Assembly: GCA_947444305.1 (NCBI GenBank)
Contig: CANEZP010000002.1
Location: 1-64,000, forward strand
Reading direction: 5' to 3'
DNA from: Pseudobdellovibrionaceae bacterium
GTDB lineage: Bacteria; Bdellovibrionota; Bdellovibrionia; Bdellovibrionales; UBA1609
Length of the DNA: 64,000 nucleotides
The notes beneath the pieces are model-generated. The model saw nothing but the letters and a program-made list of their open reading frames with translations. It did no database searches and was not told the DNA's origin. This document shows positions 51,477-59,762 of the stretch, piece after piece. The first letter of the stretch is position 1. Every line of letters starts with the position of its first letter. The position numbers and the translations under genes were made by a program.

Positions 51477-51839
51477 CTAATAATCGCGGGGAGGGTGCAG
51501 GCGGCGAAACTCTCGTTGTTCAGGTGTCGAACAGACGCCGGTGTACAATTGGCGCCCAAATTTTTTCGCGCAGATGAGTTGGCCGAACTCGTAGACGTAT
51601 GTTTTGCCGTGCGCGGAATTGTAATAAGCAGGGCTAACCACGCCGCGGGCGAACCCCATGTACTGATTCGAGCTTCCTTCGCGTTGCGCGTAGCAATCGC
51701 AGATGAGATCACCGGAAGAGGAAACGGTTTGGGGGTCGCTTTCAATTTCGGTTTGGGCTAGCGCTTGGTAGGCGGGAGCGCTGAGTACAACGATCATCGA
51801 TAAAACGGTCGTCGATATAAAGGAGAGCGGGCTTTTCAT
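51477..51839 (-). CDS. small exported Cys-containing protein
   Basis: 120 residues from an ATG preceded by GAGG; a much longer frame to 51995 is not credible. Signal peptide ends PAYQALAQ. The mature part of about 90 residues has four Cys (LICDCYAQ, LICAKKF, GVCSTPE) and many Tyr/Gly, ending REFRRLHPPRDY. No known domain. Probably periplasmic or secreted. Confidence 0.7.
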   Translation of the reverse strand: MKSPLSFISTTVLSMIVVLSAPAYQALAQTEIESDPQTVSSSGDLICDCYAQREGSSNQYMGFARGVVSPAYYNSAHGKTYVYEFGQLICAKKFGRQLYTGVCSTPEQREFRRLHPPRDY

Positions 51840-51925
51840 CGGAACCTCGTCGTTTGATGTTTGTTTGGTTTCAAACTTTTCATTACGCTCATCCCGGCGT
51901 TTAGTCTCGGTCTTTTGTTTGCCCG

Positions 51926-52360
51926 TTGCGCGAAGCCGGAGGGCTGGCCGCGAAGGTCTTTCGAACTTCCACCAGGGACGAAGCCGTAAAAACATATTCC
52001 GCGTTGTGGTTGGGCGCCGGCGTTCTCATCATGTGCTGTCTCGCCAATCTCGAGCATCTTATCTACTTCAACGAAGCCGGGCACTGTTACCGCAAGTTGG
52101 AAAGCAAGAGGGCGAACACGAAGCCGGTTTTAGCGAAGCGAAGATCGCCCGGCAATTATAAGTTTGTTTTCTTTGATTTCGACGGGCGCGGCGGAGAATC
52201 CGAGATCGGAGTGGATCAGGAAACGTTTGAGCGCTACGGGTCGACCGAGAATATTTTCGAGCTGGAGCTGACCCGCGGCGTATTTGGTTCGGTGGCGCTT
52301 GTTTCCGTGTTTCCGAATCAGGATGTGGATCGGGGGCTTTTGAGGAGATCTTGTTGGTGA
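51926..52360 (+). CDS. putative membrane-anchored protein of unknown function
   Basis: 144 residues from a TTG at 51926; the start is uncertain and a shorter form from an internal codon is possible. One membrane helix (YSALWLGAGVLIMCCLANL) is followed by a beta-rich domain (YKFVFFDFDGRGGESEIGVD, FELELTRGVFGSVALVSVFP). No ribosome binding site visible. The composition is protein-like, so I keep it, but with reservations. Confidence 0.5.
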   Translation: MREAGGLAAKVFRTSTRDEAVKTYSALWLGAGVLIMCCLANLEHLIYFNEAGHCYRKLESKRANTKPVLAKRRSPGNYKFVFFDFDGRGGESEIGVDQETFERYGSTENIFELELTRGVFGSVALVSVFPNQDVDRGLLRRSCW

Positions 52361-52494
52361 GGGGGGTTGGTTTTACGATTTTCGATTATTGAATATCGAT
52401 TTTCGAATTTTGCGCTATAGAGCTCTGGTTCGCCTGCGGCTGCGCTCGAAAATTGAAAATCGAAAATAGAGGCAAATTTTGCTGGCGCAAAATT
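52361..52494. repeat. TTTTCGAT-rich inverted repeats 3' of tRNA-Arg
   Basis: CGATTTTCGA-type units occur in both directions (about 52377-52418 and 52443-52467) and can pair. A 9-bp hairpin (52473-52481 with 52488-52496) runs into the encoded CCA of the tRNA. Similar units follow tRNA-Pro at 7017-7043. Probably transcript-end structure of the tRNA genes. Confidence 0.6.
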
Positions 52495-52571
52495 TGGCGA
52501 GCCCGGCCCGGCTCGAACGGGCGACCTTCAGCTTCGGAGGCTGACACTCTATCCAACTGAGCTACGGGCTC
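52495..52571 (-). tRNA. tRNA-Arg (anticodon CCG)
   Basis: 77 bases including CCA. The acceptor GAGCCCG pairs with CGGGCTC. The anticodon stem TCAGC/GCTGA encloses CTCCGAA, giving anticodon CCG. The D-arm (TAGCTCAGTTGGATAGA) and T-loop (TTCGAGC) are standard. Reads CGG. Confidence 0.95.
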
Positions 52572-52683
52572 GGAATTTGACAAGGAATAGCGCAGGATCT
52601 GCGCATACGTCCCTTGAATCGTTGACTAAATGACTAGTCATGCTACTCATTGTCAAAGACAAACCGACATTCAGGAGCATTCC

Positions 52684-52800
52684 ATGGCTAAGCCGTTGAA
52701 AAAGAAGAAAAAGCGCACGAAGAACAAGCATCACGCCCGCCGCAAAGCTAAGAAAGCGAAACTGATCAAGCGCCGCCGGAAAAAACAAAAAGGGCAGTAA
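52684..52800 (+). CDS. 38-residue very basic peptide, possible ribosome-associated protein
   Basis: ATG at 52684, preceded by CAGGAGC. The peptide has 22 Lys/Arg and 2 His among 38 residues (MAKPLKKKKKRTKNKHHARR, then KAKKAKLIKRRRKKQKGQ). Composition and length recall small ribosomal proteins such as bTHX, or the COX24/bS22-like basic peptides. That comparison is by eye only. It lies 19 bp before the PBP1C-like gene on the same strand, between it and tRNA-Arg. The excellent ribosome binding site and uninterrupted frame support a real gene. Confidence 0.7.
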   Translation: MAKPLKKKKKRTKNKHHARRKAKKAKLIKRRRKKQKGQ

Positions 52801-52819
52801 TCTTGCAGTTTAGACCTTC

Positions 52820-54628
52820 GTGGCTGGATTGAAAAAAGCAATTGCGATCACTTTAATGCTCGGCTTGGCCGTCTCGTTCGGGGCGGCCCTTGTTTTTCAA
52901 ATTCAGCACGTGCCTAGTCTGTCTTCAATCAAGAAAACTTTTCGCTCCGCAAATCTGACCGTGCTCGACCGCAACGGGCAGGTCATCGATGAAATCAAAA
53001 AAAAGGAAAACGTTCGCCGCCTGAACTGGGTCAGCTTGGATCAGGTGCCGTCCTCCTTCGTCGAAGCCGTGCTCGCCAACGAAAATTGGCGTTTAAGCAA
53101 AGACAGCATCACGAGGCAGTTGGCGCAGGGCAGCTTCTGGCCTTCGCTCGCGCTCGAAATGAAATGGTCGCGGCGGCAAATCCTTGAGGCGTACATCAAC
53201 CTCAGCGTTTACCGCGGTGAACTTCAAGGTCTCTCGGCCGCTTCGCAAGCGTTCTTCGACAAACCCCCCGAGAAATTATCGCGCTCGCAGAGTGCCGTGC
53301 TCGCTTCGCTCATGCATTCTAAAGGCAAGGGTGTAGACGGGGTGGTTAGCCGCGCTTGCGCTCTTCTTCGCTCGATGAACTCGGCGGAGGAATGCGGCAT
53401 GGTCAACCAAAGTCACCTGGCCAATCTTGAACGCAGTTACCAACTGCGGCCGTTCGTTAAGATGGCGCCGCACGTGGCGGCGATCCTTAACGCCGATTCC
53501 GATCTGCGGGAGGGTAACGTCGTTCGCTCGACGCTCGACCGCGACATTCAGTGGACGGCGCTCAATGCTTTACAAAAGCGCGGCATCGAAGACGGCGCGG
53601 TGATCGTGGTCGAAAACGGAACGGGGAATGTTTTAGCCTACGTCGGCAACCCGGATCTCAACGGCAAAAACGGTTACCGCGATTTAGCGAAAGATCCACG
53701 CCAGGCCGGGCTTTCGTTAAAGCCTTTCTTATTCGCGAAAGCGTTGGACGAGCGAACGCTTACGCCGGCCACCGTCATCGACGAGAAGCCCGAGCAAATC
53801 CGTTTGCGAAACGCGCTCCAAAGCAATTTGAAATTACCGGCGGTCCGAACGCTTGAGCTCGTCGGCGTGGACACCTTCGTGCAAACGCTCGCGATGCTCG
53901 GCTTCTCGAAATTAAAAAAACCGGATTACTACGGTCCCTCACTGGCGCTCGGTGCGGCCGACGTACGCTTGCTCGATATGGCCAACGCTTACCGTTCACT
54001 CGCGAATCAGGGCGTCTGGACGCCGCTGAAATTTTCACCGCTCGCCGTGAGCGAAGTCGCTTCGCGCCGGATATTTTCGGAAGGTGCGGCTTACATCGTC
54101 ACGCAGATCATGCAGGAGACCGGGCCGGGACTTCCGTGGAGCGCCGTTTACTGCGATCAGTGGTGCGCCGGTTACTCAGAAAAATACACCGTCGCCGTTT
54201 TGAACGGAGGGCGTGAAGTGTGGCAAGAAATTCTGCTCTCACTGCACCGGACCGAGCCTAGCCAGCCGCCGGCCCCGCCGCCCGGTATTCAGGAAAATAA
54301 CGGCGAGTGGTTTCTCGAGGGCACGATGAACGAAGTCAGTGTCTTGCCTAAACCCAAAGCCGGAATCGGCAGCCACATTACTTATCCGATCAACAACTCG
54401 GTGCTCGAAGTCGACCCCGACCGGCCGCGCGATTTCGCACGTTTGTTTTTTCAGGTCGCGGCACCCGGCCCCGACCAAAATTTATATCTGAACGGTAAAC
54501 GTCTGGGCCGCGCGCGTGCGCTCCAACAATGGAAGACGGTTGCGGGAGATCACTCCCTCGAACTGCGCAATTCTAGAGGGCAGACGCTCGACAAAATCAA
54601 ATTCACGGTGCGCGGAACCGATATTTAA
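52820..54628 (+). CDS. PBP1C-like protein with degenerate glycosyltransferase and transpeptidase sites
   Basis: 602 residues from a GTG at 52820; PBP1C is usually longer. One N-terminal membrane helix, a GT51 remnant (LANENWRLSKDSITRQL, then SRRQILEAYIN and AASQAFFDKPPEKLSRSQSA), a transpeptidase-like domain and a PBP1C-type C-terminal domain (HITYPINNSVLEVDPDRPR). Between Glu88 and the SITRQL motif about 25 residues are missing, and the second GT51 Glu motif is deleted. The S-x-x-K site reads G-L-S-L-K-P (Lys301 kept, position 298 is Leu), the S-x-N site reads N-L-K, and K-T-G is absent. Probably non-catalytic. Confidence 0.82.
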   Translation: MAGLKKAIAITLMLGLAVSFGAALVFQIQHVPSLSSIKKTFRSANLTVLDRNGQVIDEIKKKENVRRLNWVSLDQVPSSFVEAVLANENWRLSKDSITRQLAQGSFWPSLALEMKWSRRQILEAYINLSVYRGELQGLSAASQAFFDKPPEKLSRSQSAVLASLMHSKGKGVDGVVSRACALLRSMNSAEECGMVNQSHLANLERSYQLRPFVKMAPHVAAILNADSDLREGNVVRSTLDRDIQWTALNALQKRGIEDGAVIVVENGTGNVLAYVGNPDLNGKNGYRDLAKDPRQAGLSLKPFLFAKALDERTLTPATVIDEKPEQIRLRNALQSNLKLPAVRTLELVGVDTFVQTLAMLGFSKLKKPDYYGPSLALGAADVRLLDMANAYRSLANQGVWTPLKFSPLAVSEVASRRIFSEGAAYIVTQIMQETGPGLPWSAVYCDQWCAGYSEKYTVAVLNGGREVWQEILLSLHRTEPSQPPAPPPGIQENNGEWFLEGTMNEVSVLPKPKAGIGSHITYPINNSVLEVDPDRPRDFARLFFQVAAPGPDQNLYLNGKRLGRARALQQWKTVAGDHSLELRNSRGQTLDKIKFTVRGTDI

Positions 54629-54672
54629 AAACCTTGTTGCCCATTGCGCAAGGACGGCCTAACTAAGTGGGC

Positions 54673-55977
54673 ATGACTAAACGCAGCCTCCCCTCATACG
54701 TAATCGAAAATGTTGAACTCTGGACCGAAAAGGGCGTTGAGAAAAACGCGAGCGTGCTCGTCGAGAGCGGCGTGCTCCGTGCGCTCGGCACGAAGGTGGA
54801 TCCGCCACCGCGCGCGACGAAGATCGACGGTCAGGGCAAAGTCCTCATGCCCGCGGGAGTCGACGCGCAAGCGCATCTTCGCGTGCCGGGACAGGCGCAC
54901 AAAGAAACCGCGCAGACCGGCTTGAAGGCCGCGCTTAAGGGCGGATACTGCGCGCTCCTCACGATGCCGAACACGCAGCCGACGATCGATTCGGTTGAAG
55001 TCTTGAATCAAGGTAAAGCCGAAGTCGAAGAGTTCGAAGAGGACTACGGCGTTTCGGTCTTCTGGTCGGCCGCCATCACAAAGAAACTAAATTCCGAAGA
55101 GTGGACCGACTACAACGCTTTGGTCGATGCCGGTGTACGCGCGTTCACGAACGACGGTCTCGGCGTGGCGAGCGACGAAGTTATGCGCGAAGCGTTCAAA
55201 CGTTTAGAGAACCTGAAAGTGCCGTTGTTACAGCACGCTGAATTTTTGGGCCACGGCGGCAGCCTCGCGCCCGGCCCCGTGCAAGAGCGGGTCGGCGCGG
55301 CGCCTTACCCGTCCGAACCCGAATGGAAAATGGTCGAGCGGGATTTGCGCGAACTCGAAAAATTCCCCCGCGCGCGTTACCACGTTTTGCACGTGAGCAG
55401 CCGCCACACTTTGGATTACGTGCGTAAAGCGCGCGAGCAGGGGCTGAAAGTTAGCGCCGAAGTTTCGCCGCACCATTTGTTCTTCAATACCGAAACGATC
55501 GATCCCGACAACAACGCGTTCAAGATGAACCCGCCCATCCGCGGTCCCGAAGATCAAAAAGCTTTGTGGGAAGGTCTGAAAAACGGCGACGTTGATTTCG
55601 TCGCGACCGATCACGCACCACACGAAGTTTTGATGAAGACGGGCACCTTCGATAAGGTTGCCTTCGGGACCCTTGGCTTAGAAACGACCTTACCCGTTCT
55701 GGTCTGGGGACTAAATGAAGGTTTTTTAACCCCGCAAAGATTCGTCGAAGTTTGGGCCACCAAACCCGCGGAGTTTTTGAATTTACCTAAGGGTTTAGGC
55801 CGCTTCGATCTAAATGCACCCTTTCACGCCGTTTGGTTGGATGTGAATGCGCCGTCTTCGGTGTATGATGAAAGCAGCATTGCTTCTTTGAGTAAAAACA
55901 GCTGCTTCGTCGGTGCGGAATTGCCGGGCAAGATCCTCGGCGCCTTTCACGAGGACCGCACTTTCAGATTCTGGTAG
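54673..55977 (+). CDS. pyrC: dihydroorotase (class I-type)
   Basis: 434 residues from the ATG at 54673 (a GTG at 54667 is the alternative). Amidohydrolase signatures: MPAGVDAQAHLRVPG near 59-73, AFTNDGLGVAS near 155, LLQHAEFLGHGG, YHVLHVSSRHTL, and the metal-binding ATDHAPHE near 310. The first H-x-H motif reads Q66-A-H68. Other ligands are intact. From memory, some bacterial dihydroorotases naturally have Gln there, so loss of activity should not be assumed. It cyclises carbamoyl aspartate in pyrimidine synthesis. Confidence 0.92.
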   Translation: MTKRSLPSYVIENVELWTEKGVEKNASVLVESGVLRALGTKVDPPPRATKIDGQGKVLMPAGVDAQAHLRVPGQAHKETAQTGLKAALKGGYCALLTMPNTQPTIDSVEVLNQGKAEVEEFEEDYGVSVFWSAAITKKLNSEEWTDYNALVDAGVRAFTNDGLGVASDEVMREAFKRLENLKVPLLQHAEFLGHGGSLAPGPVQERVGAAPYPSEPEWKMVERDLRELEKFPRARYHVLHVSSRHTLDYVRKAREQGLKVSAEVSPHHLFFNTETIDPDNNAFKMNPPIRGPEDQKALWEGLKNGDVDFVATDHAPHEVLMKTGTFDKVAFGTLGLETTLPVLVWGLNEGFLTPQRFVEVWATKPAEFLNLPKGLGRFDLNAPFHAVWLDVNAPSSVYDESSIASLSKNSCFVGAELPGKILGAFHEDRTFRFW

Positions 55978-56009
55978 CTTAGACCGGTTAACCCGGGGAG
56001 AGTTGTTCC

Positions 56010-58040
56010 ATGATCCGTTTCGCGCTGCTCTTTATGATGTTTGCGTTAGCGACTCCGTCGTTTGCGCAAAAAGATTTTTCATCGTGGCGCAAACATTCGC
56101 AAGGGCGTTTGGTCAGTGAGACCGATGCCCTTCATCCCGGTAACCCGGGCACCATCGGCGTCCACATCACATTAGAAAAACACTGGCATACCTACTGGGT
56201 GAATCCCGGAGATTCGGGCACGCCGATCCGTTTGAATTTCAAAAATTCACCGGGCGTCAAAATCAAACAGGTTCTGATGCCCTTACCCGAACGGATTCTG
56301 ACGGGACCGCTTGTGTCGTTCGGTTATTCGCAAGAAGTGCTTTTGCTCATCGACGTTGAGGTCGATGCTTCGGTAAAGGTCGGGACGACCGCCGAGTTCC
56401 AGGCCGACGCCGAGTGGCTCGTGTGCGAAGACGTCTGCATTCCCGCGTTTGATACCTTGAAGATTTCTTTGCCGGTACGTGAGCTTGCCGAGATTAAACC
56501 CACCGCGGAATTCGCCTTGTTCCAAAAAACTCGCGCGGGCTTGGCGCAAGTTAAAAACCCTTACCCGAAATTCTCGGCGAATGGTGAGCAGGTCGAATTA
56601 AAGGTAGACAACTTTGACGGCAGGGAATTCGTAGAATTCTATCCCTTCAAGAATTCCGGCGTGAACAACGTTAAACCTTCGGTCGCTTCCGGCGCGCCGT
56701 TGGTGCTGCAGTTCGCGAAAAGCGCCGTCGCGCAAGAGAAAGAGGGCCGGGTAGGCGTGCTCGTCTCGAAGGGCCCGGACGGCACGCTCGAAGCTTGGCA
56801 GTACGGCGACTCCGGTTGGGCCTTCGAAGAAGAACTTGAAAAGCCGAAAGAAAATGTTTGGTGGATGATTCTTTCGGCCTTCGTGGGAGGTTTGATTCTC
56901 AACCTCATGCCTTGCGTGTTCCCGGTCTTGTCGATCAAACTTTTGAGTTTACTTAAGCACGCCGAATCCCACCCGGGCGACGTGCGTCGAGAGAACTTCG
57001 CTTACGTCGCCGGAGTTTTGTTTTCGTTCTTGGCCATCGCGGGCGCGTTGATCGCGGTGCGCGCGGCGGGCACTTTGGTGGGTTGGGGTTTTCAATTGCA
57101 GTCGCCGGTATTCTTGGCCGCGATGATTTGGCTGTTCTTCGCATTGTCGCTTAATCTCGCGGGTCTGTTCGAGATTGATTTTCTTGACTCGGGCATGGGC
57201 GGTAAGTTCGCGCGTCTGGGCGGCGTGACCGGTTCGTTCTTCACCGGCGTGCTCGCGGTGATCGTGGCTTCGCCTTGCACGGCTCCGTTCATGGGCGTGG
57301 CGCTCGGCTTCGGCTTAACGCAATCGACCGCGATGCTGTTCGTGATCTTCTTGAGCTTGGGGCTCGGACTCGCGTTTCCTTATTTAGTGTTCGCGGTATT
57401 CCCGGCCGCGATCAAGATCATGCCGCGCCCCGGAGCGTGGATGAATACGCTTAAGAAAGTTATGGCCGTACCGCTTCTGCTTACGACGGCATGGCTCGTG
57501 TGGATCTTGGCGCAGGTTCTTGGCAACGACGGTGCCCTTCTTGCGATGGCCGGCTGCGCATTCATCGCGCTGTGGGCTTTCGTCGCTTGGAAGCCGTTGA
57601 ACTATCTCATGCCGATTTTACTTGCGGCCTGCGTTGTGGGGTTCGGCATCGTGGAGCGGGCGCACGACAAAATGAAAGATCTGAGCGCGGCTATTCCATC
57701 CGACTGGTTGCCTTACAAAGCCGACATGCCTGAGCTCAAGAACGAACGTGTCTTTATCGATATGACGGCCGATTGGTGTCTCACGTGTAAAGTAAACGAG
57801 CGCTTGGTGTTAGACACGCCCGAGGTCAAAGACTTGCTCAAAAGCAAAAACGTCACGCTGATCAAAGGCGACTGGACGAAGCGCAACGAAGAGATCACGC
57901 GCTTCCTCGCCCGTTATGACCGCGTGGGAGTCCCGTTTTACGTTCTTTATTCACCCCAGCATCCGCAAGGACAGCTATTGCCTGAAGTCTTAAGCAAACG
58001 TACCTTTATTGAGTTCATCAAAAAGGAATTTCCAGACTGA
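56010..58040 (+). CDS. dsbD: thiol:disulfide interchange protein DsbD (ScsB-like)
   Basis: 676 residues, preceded by GGGGAGAG. Signal peptide ends TPSFAQ. The N-terminal periplasmic domain has the redox pair WLVCEDVCIP near 140. The eight-helix membrane domain carries the two catalytic Cys, in LNLMPCVFPV near 301 and VIVASPCTAPF near 422. The C-terminal thioredoxin domain has DWCLTCK near 588. It passes electrons from cytoplasmic thioredoxin to periplasmic proteins. The gene downstream encodes a thioredoxin-fold protein, a likely partner. Confidence 0.94.
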   Translation: MIRFALLFMMFALATPSFAQKDFSSWRKHSQGRLVSETDALHPGNPGTIGVHITLEKHWHTYWVNPGDSGTPIRLNFKNSPGVKIKQVLMPLPERILTGPLVSFGYSQEVLLLIDVEVDASVKVGTTAEFQADAEWLVCEDVCIPAFDTLKISLPVRELAEIKPTAEFALFQKTRAGLAQVKNPYPKFSANGEQVELKVDNFDGREFVEFYPFKNSGVNNVKPSVASGAPLVLQFAKSAVAQEKEGRVGVLVSKGPDGTLEAWQYGDSGWAFEEELEKPKENVWWMILSAFVGGLILNLMPCVFPVLSIKLLSLLKHAESHPGDVRRENFAYVAGVLFSFLAIAGALIAVRAAGTLVGWGFQLQSPVFLAAMIWLFFALSLNLAGLFEIDFLDSGMGGKFARLGGVTGSFFTGVLAVIVASPCTAPFMGVALGFGLTQSTAMLFVIFLSLGLGLAFPYLVFAVFPAAIKIMPRPGAWMNTLKKVMAVPLLLTTAWLVWILAQVLGNDGALLAMAGCAFIALWAFVAWKPLNYLMPILLAACVVGFGIVERAHDKMKDLSAAIPSDWLPYKADMPELKNERVFIDMTADWCLTCKVNERLVLDTPEVKDLLKSKNVTLIKGDWTKRNEEITRFLARYDRVGVPFYVLYSPQHPQGQLLPEVLSKRTFIEFIKKEFPD

Positions 58041-58069
58041 AGTTCCTTCATCCAACATGGAGGCTACGT

Positions 58070-58666
58070 ATGCTTAAAAGAATCGTGATCGCATCGGCTT
58101 TGTTTTTATCCACCGCCGCGTTTGCCGCGCCTAAAAACGGCGAAATGGCGCCCGACTTCACGGCCAAAGCTTCGGACGGCAAAGAGTATAAACTGAGCCA
58201 GTTTAAAGGCAAAACCGTCGTGTTGGAATGGTTCAACAACGATTGCCCCTACGTAAAAAAATATTACGACGCTAAGGAAATGCAGAAGCTGCAAAAAGAG
58301 ACGACCGCGAAAGGCACGGTCTGGCTGACGGTCGCATCGAGCGCCGCAGGTAAAGAAGGCCACGTCGATGCCGCCGGCATGAAGAAGATCCAAGCCGACC
58401 GCGGCATGGCTTCGACGGCCGCACTCCTCGACGGCAGCGGTGAAATCGCGAAGAAGTACGAAGCCAAGACGACCCCGCACATGTTCGTGATCGACAAGAC
58501 CGGCAAGGTCGCTTACCAAGGCGCGATCGACGACCGTCCCTCGGCCTCGGCGAAGAGCTTGGTCGGCGCGCAGAACTACGTGACCCAAGCGCTTGCCGCC
58601 CTTGAAAAAGGTGAAGGCGTGAAGACCGCGAGCACCACGCCTTACGGCTGTTCCGTAAAATACTAA
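58070..58666 (+). CDS. exported thioredoxin-fold (redoxin) protein with one active-site Cys
   Basis: 198 residues, preceded by GGAGG. Signal peptide ends AAFAA. The redoxin core is clear: GEMAPDFTAKASDGKEYKLS, VVLEWFNNDCPYVKKYY with Cys59, and TTPHMFVIDKTGKVAYQG with the cis-Pro. The usual C-x-x-C is C-P-Y-V, so only one active-site Cys remains; another lies at the C-terminus (TPYGCSVKY). This pattern fits a peroxiredoxin-like or DsbD-dependent protein rather than a standard thioredoxin. 29 bp after dsbD; probably one operon. Confidence 0.87.
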   Translation: MLKRIVIASALFLSTAAFAAPKNGEMAPDFTAKASDGKEYKLSQFKGKTVVLEWFNNDCPYVKKYYDAKEMQKLQKETTAKGTVWLTVASSAAGKEGHVDAAGMKKIQADRGMASTAALLDGSGEIAKKYEAKTTPHMFVIDKTGKVAYQGAIDDRPSASAKSLVGAQNYVTQALAALEKGEGVKTASTTPYGCSVKY

Positions 58667-58699
58667 GAAAATTTAAGAACGTTTCCCGGGGGGGATTCC

Positions 58700-59761
58700 A
58701 TGCGTAAGCTTTCCGTAGCCGCGTCGCTGTTAGCGATTTGCGGCTTCGTGCCCGGCGTGTACGCCGAGCCGTTAAAAAAAATCGATTTGAGTCCGCAGCA
58801 GGTGCAAGCGATCCGCCGGCACCACACCGATCTGAACAAAATGAGCCATCCGATGTCTTCCGCGCCCGCGCCTTTGCGCCCGGTTTCGGAAGTCGAGGAA
58901 GCCGGCTATTTATTCTTCAGCTCCGAAACACCTTTTAATTCGGCGAAAGCGAAGCGCGCGATGGCGCAGAATCTGCCCGCCGGAGTAACGCTCGTGATTT
59001 TTACCGATCCGGGTGAGGACGCCGCGGAGATCAAACGCAGCTACCAAGGCTTCATCGATCCCTCACGTTTGAAGGTGGTTGAAATCGAAGATTCGGGCAG
59101 CGGCTTTTGGGCGCGTGACGGTTTGCCGATCCCGGTCTGGTCGCAGGCCAGATCTTTAGAGCTGGTCGACGCACGCTACTACCACGGCTTCGAACCCGAC
59201 GAGATCATGGGGAAGTGGTTTAAAAGTCCCGTGCGCAAGCACACCTATTATTTCGAGGGCGGCAACTTCATGACGAACGACGAGGGCGTGTGCGTGATGG
59301 TCGACAACGACCGTGCGGAATCGATCCCCGATTCGGTCTTTACCGAAACGTACGGCTGCAAAAATCTGATTCGGCTGCCGTTCGAGAAAGGCATCGGGCA
59401 CGTCGACGAGTCGGTTCGGTTTTTAACGTCGAAGATCGTGCTGACCGATAGCGCAAGCTACGCCACACGTTTGCGGCAAGAAGGTTTGGACGTACGCATG
59501 CTGCCCCGGCCCGATCGTAAGTACGAAACGTACGTCAACGCGCTTTTAGTGAACGGAACGGTCTTCGTGCCGGTTTACAACGAAGCCAACCAACAAGAAG
59601 CGCTGGATGTTTACGCCGCCGCCGGCATGAAAGTCGTGCCCATCGAAACCTCGGCGTTGTCGAACAACGGTTTGGGTTCCATTCATTGCATCACGATGAC
59701 TTACCCGAAAGTGCCGTTTGAACATTTACTCAAAATGTTTAACGGCCGAGAAATTCAGTAA
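58700..59761 (+). CDS. exported agmatine deiminase / bacterial peptidylarginine deiminase family enzyme
   Basis: 353 residues, preceded by GGGGGGG. Signal peptide ends VPGVYAE. All family motifs are present: W-A-R-D at 137-140, YYFEGGNF at 183-190, IGHVDE at 232-237, and the catalytic Cys330 in GSIHCITMTYP. It converts a guanidino group (agmatine, or protein arginine as in Porphyromonas PPAD) to a ureido group. Being exported argues against the cytoplasmic agmatine pathway and for an extracellular or periplasmic substrate. It follows dsbD and the redoxin after 33 bp. Confidence 0.9.
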   Translation: MRKLSVAASLLAICGFVPGVYAEPLKKIDLSPQQVQAIRRHHTDLNKMSHPMSSAPAPLRPVSEVEEAGYLFFSSETPFNSAKAKRAMAQNLPAGVTLVIFTDPGEDAAEIKRSYQGFIDPSRLKVVEIEDSGSGFWARDGLPIPVWSQARSLELVDARYYHGFEPDEIMGKWFKSPVRKHTYYFEGGNFMTNDEGVCVMVDNDRAESIPDSVFTETYGCKNLIRLPFEKGIGHVDESVRFLTSKIVLTDSASYATRLRQEGLDVRMLPRPDRKYETYVNALLVNGTVFVPVYNEANQQEALDVYAAAGMKVVPIETSALSNNGLGSIHCITMTYPKVPFEHLLKMFNGREIQ

Positions 59762-59762
59762 A

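Noticed and set aside
54860-54890. Loss of dihydroorotase activity because the first metal His is Gln
   Set aside because: All other ligands and substrate residues are kept, and from memory some working dihydroorotases have Gln there; a pseudoenzyme call is not justified.
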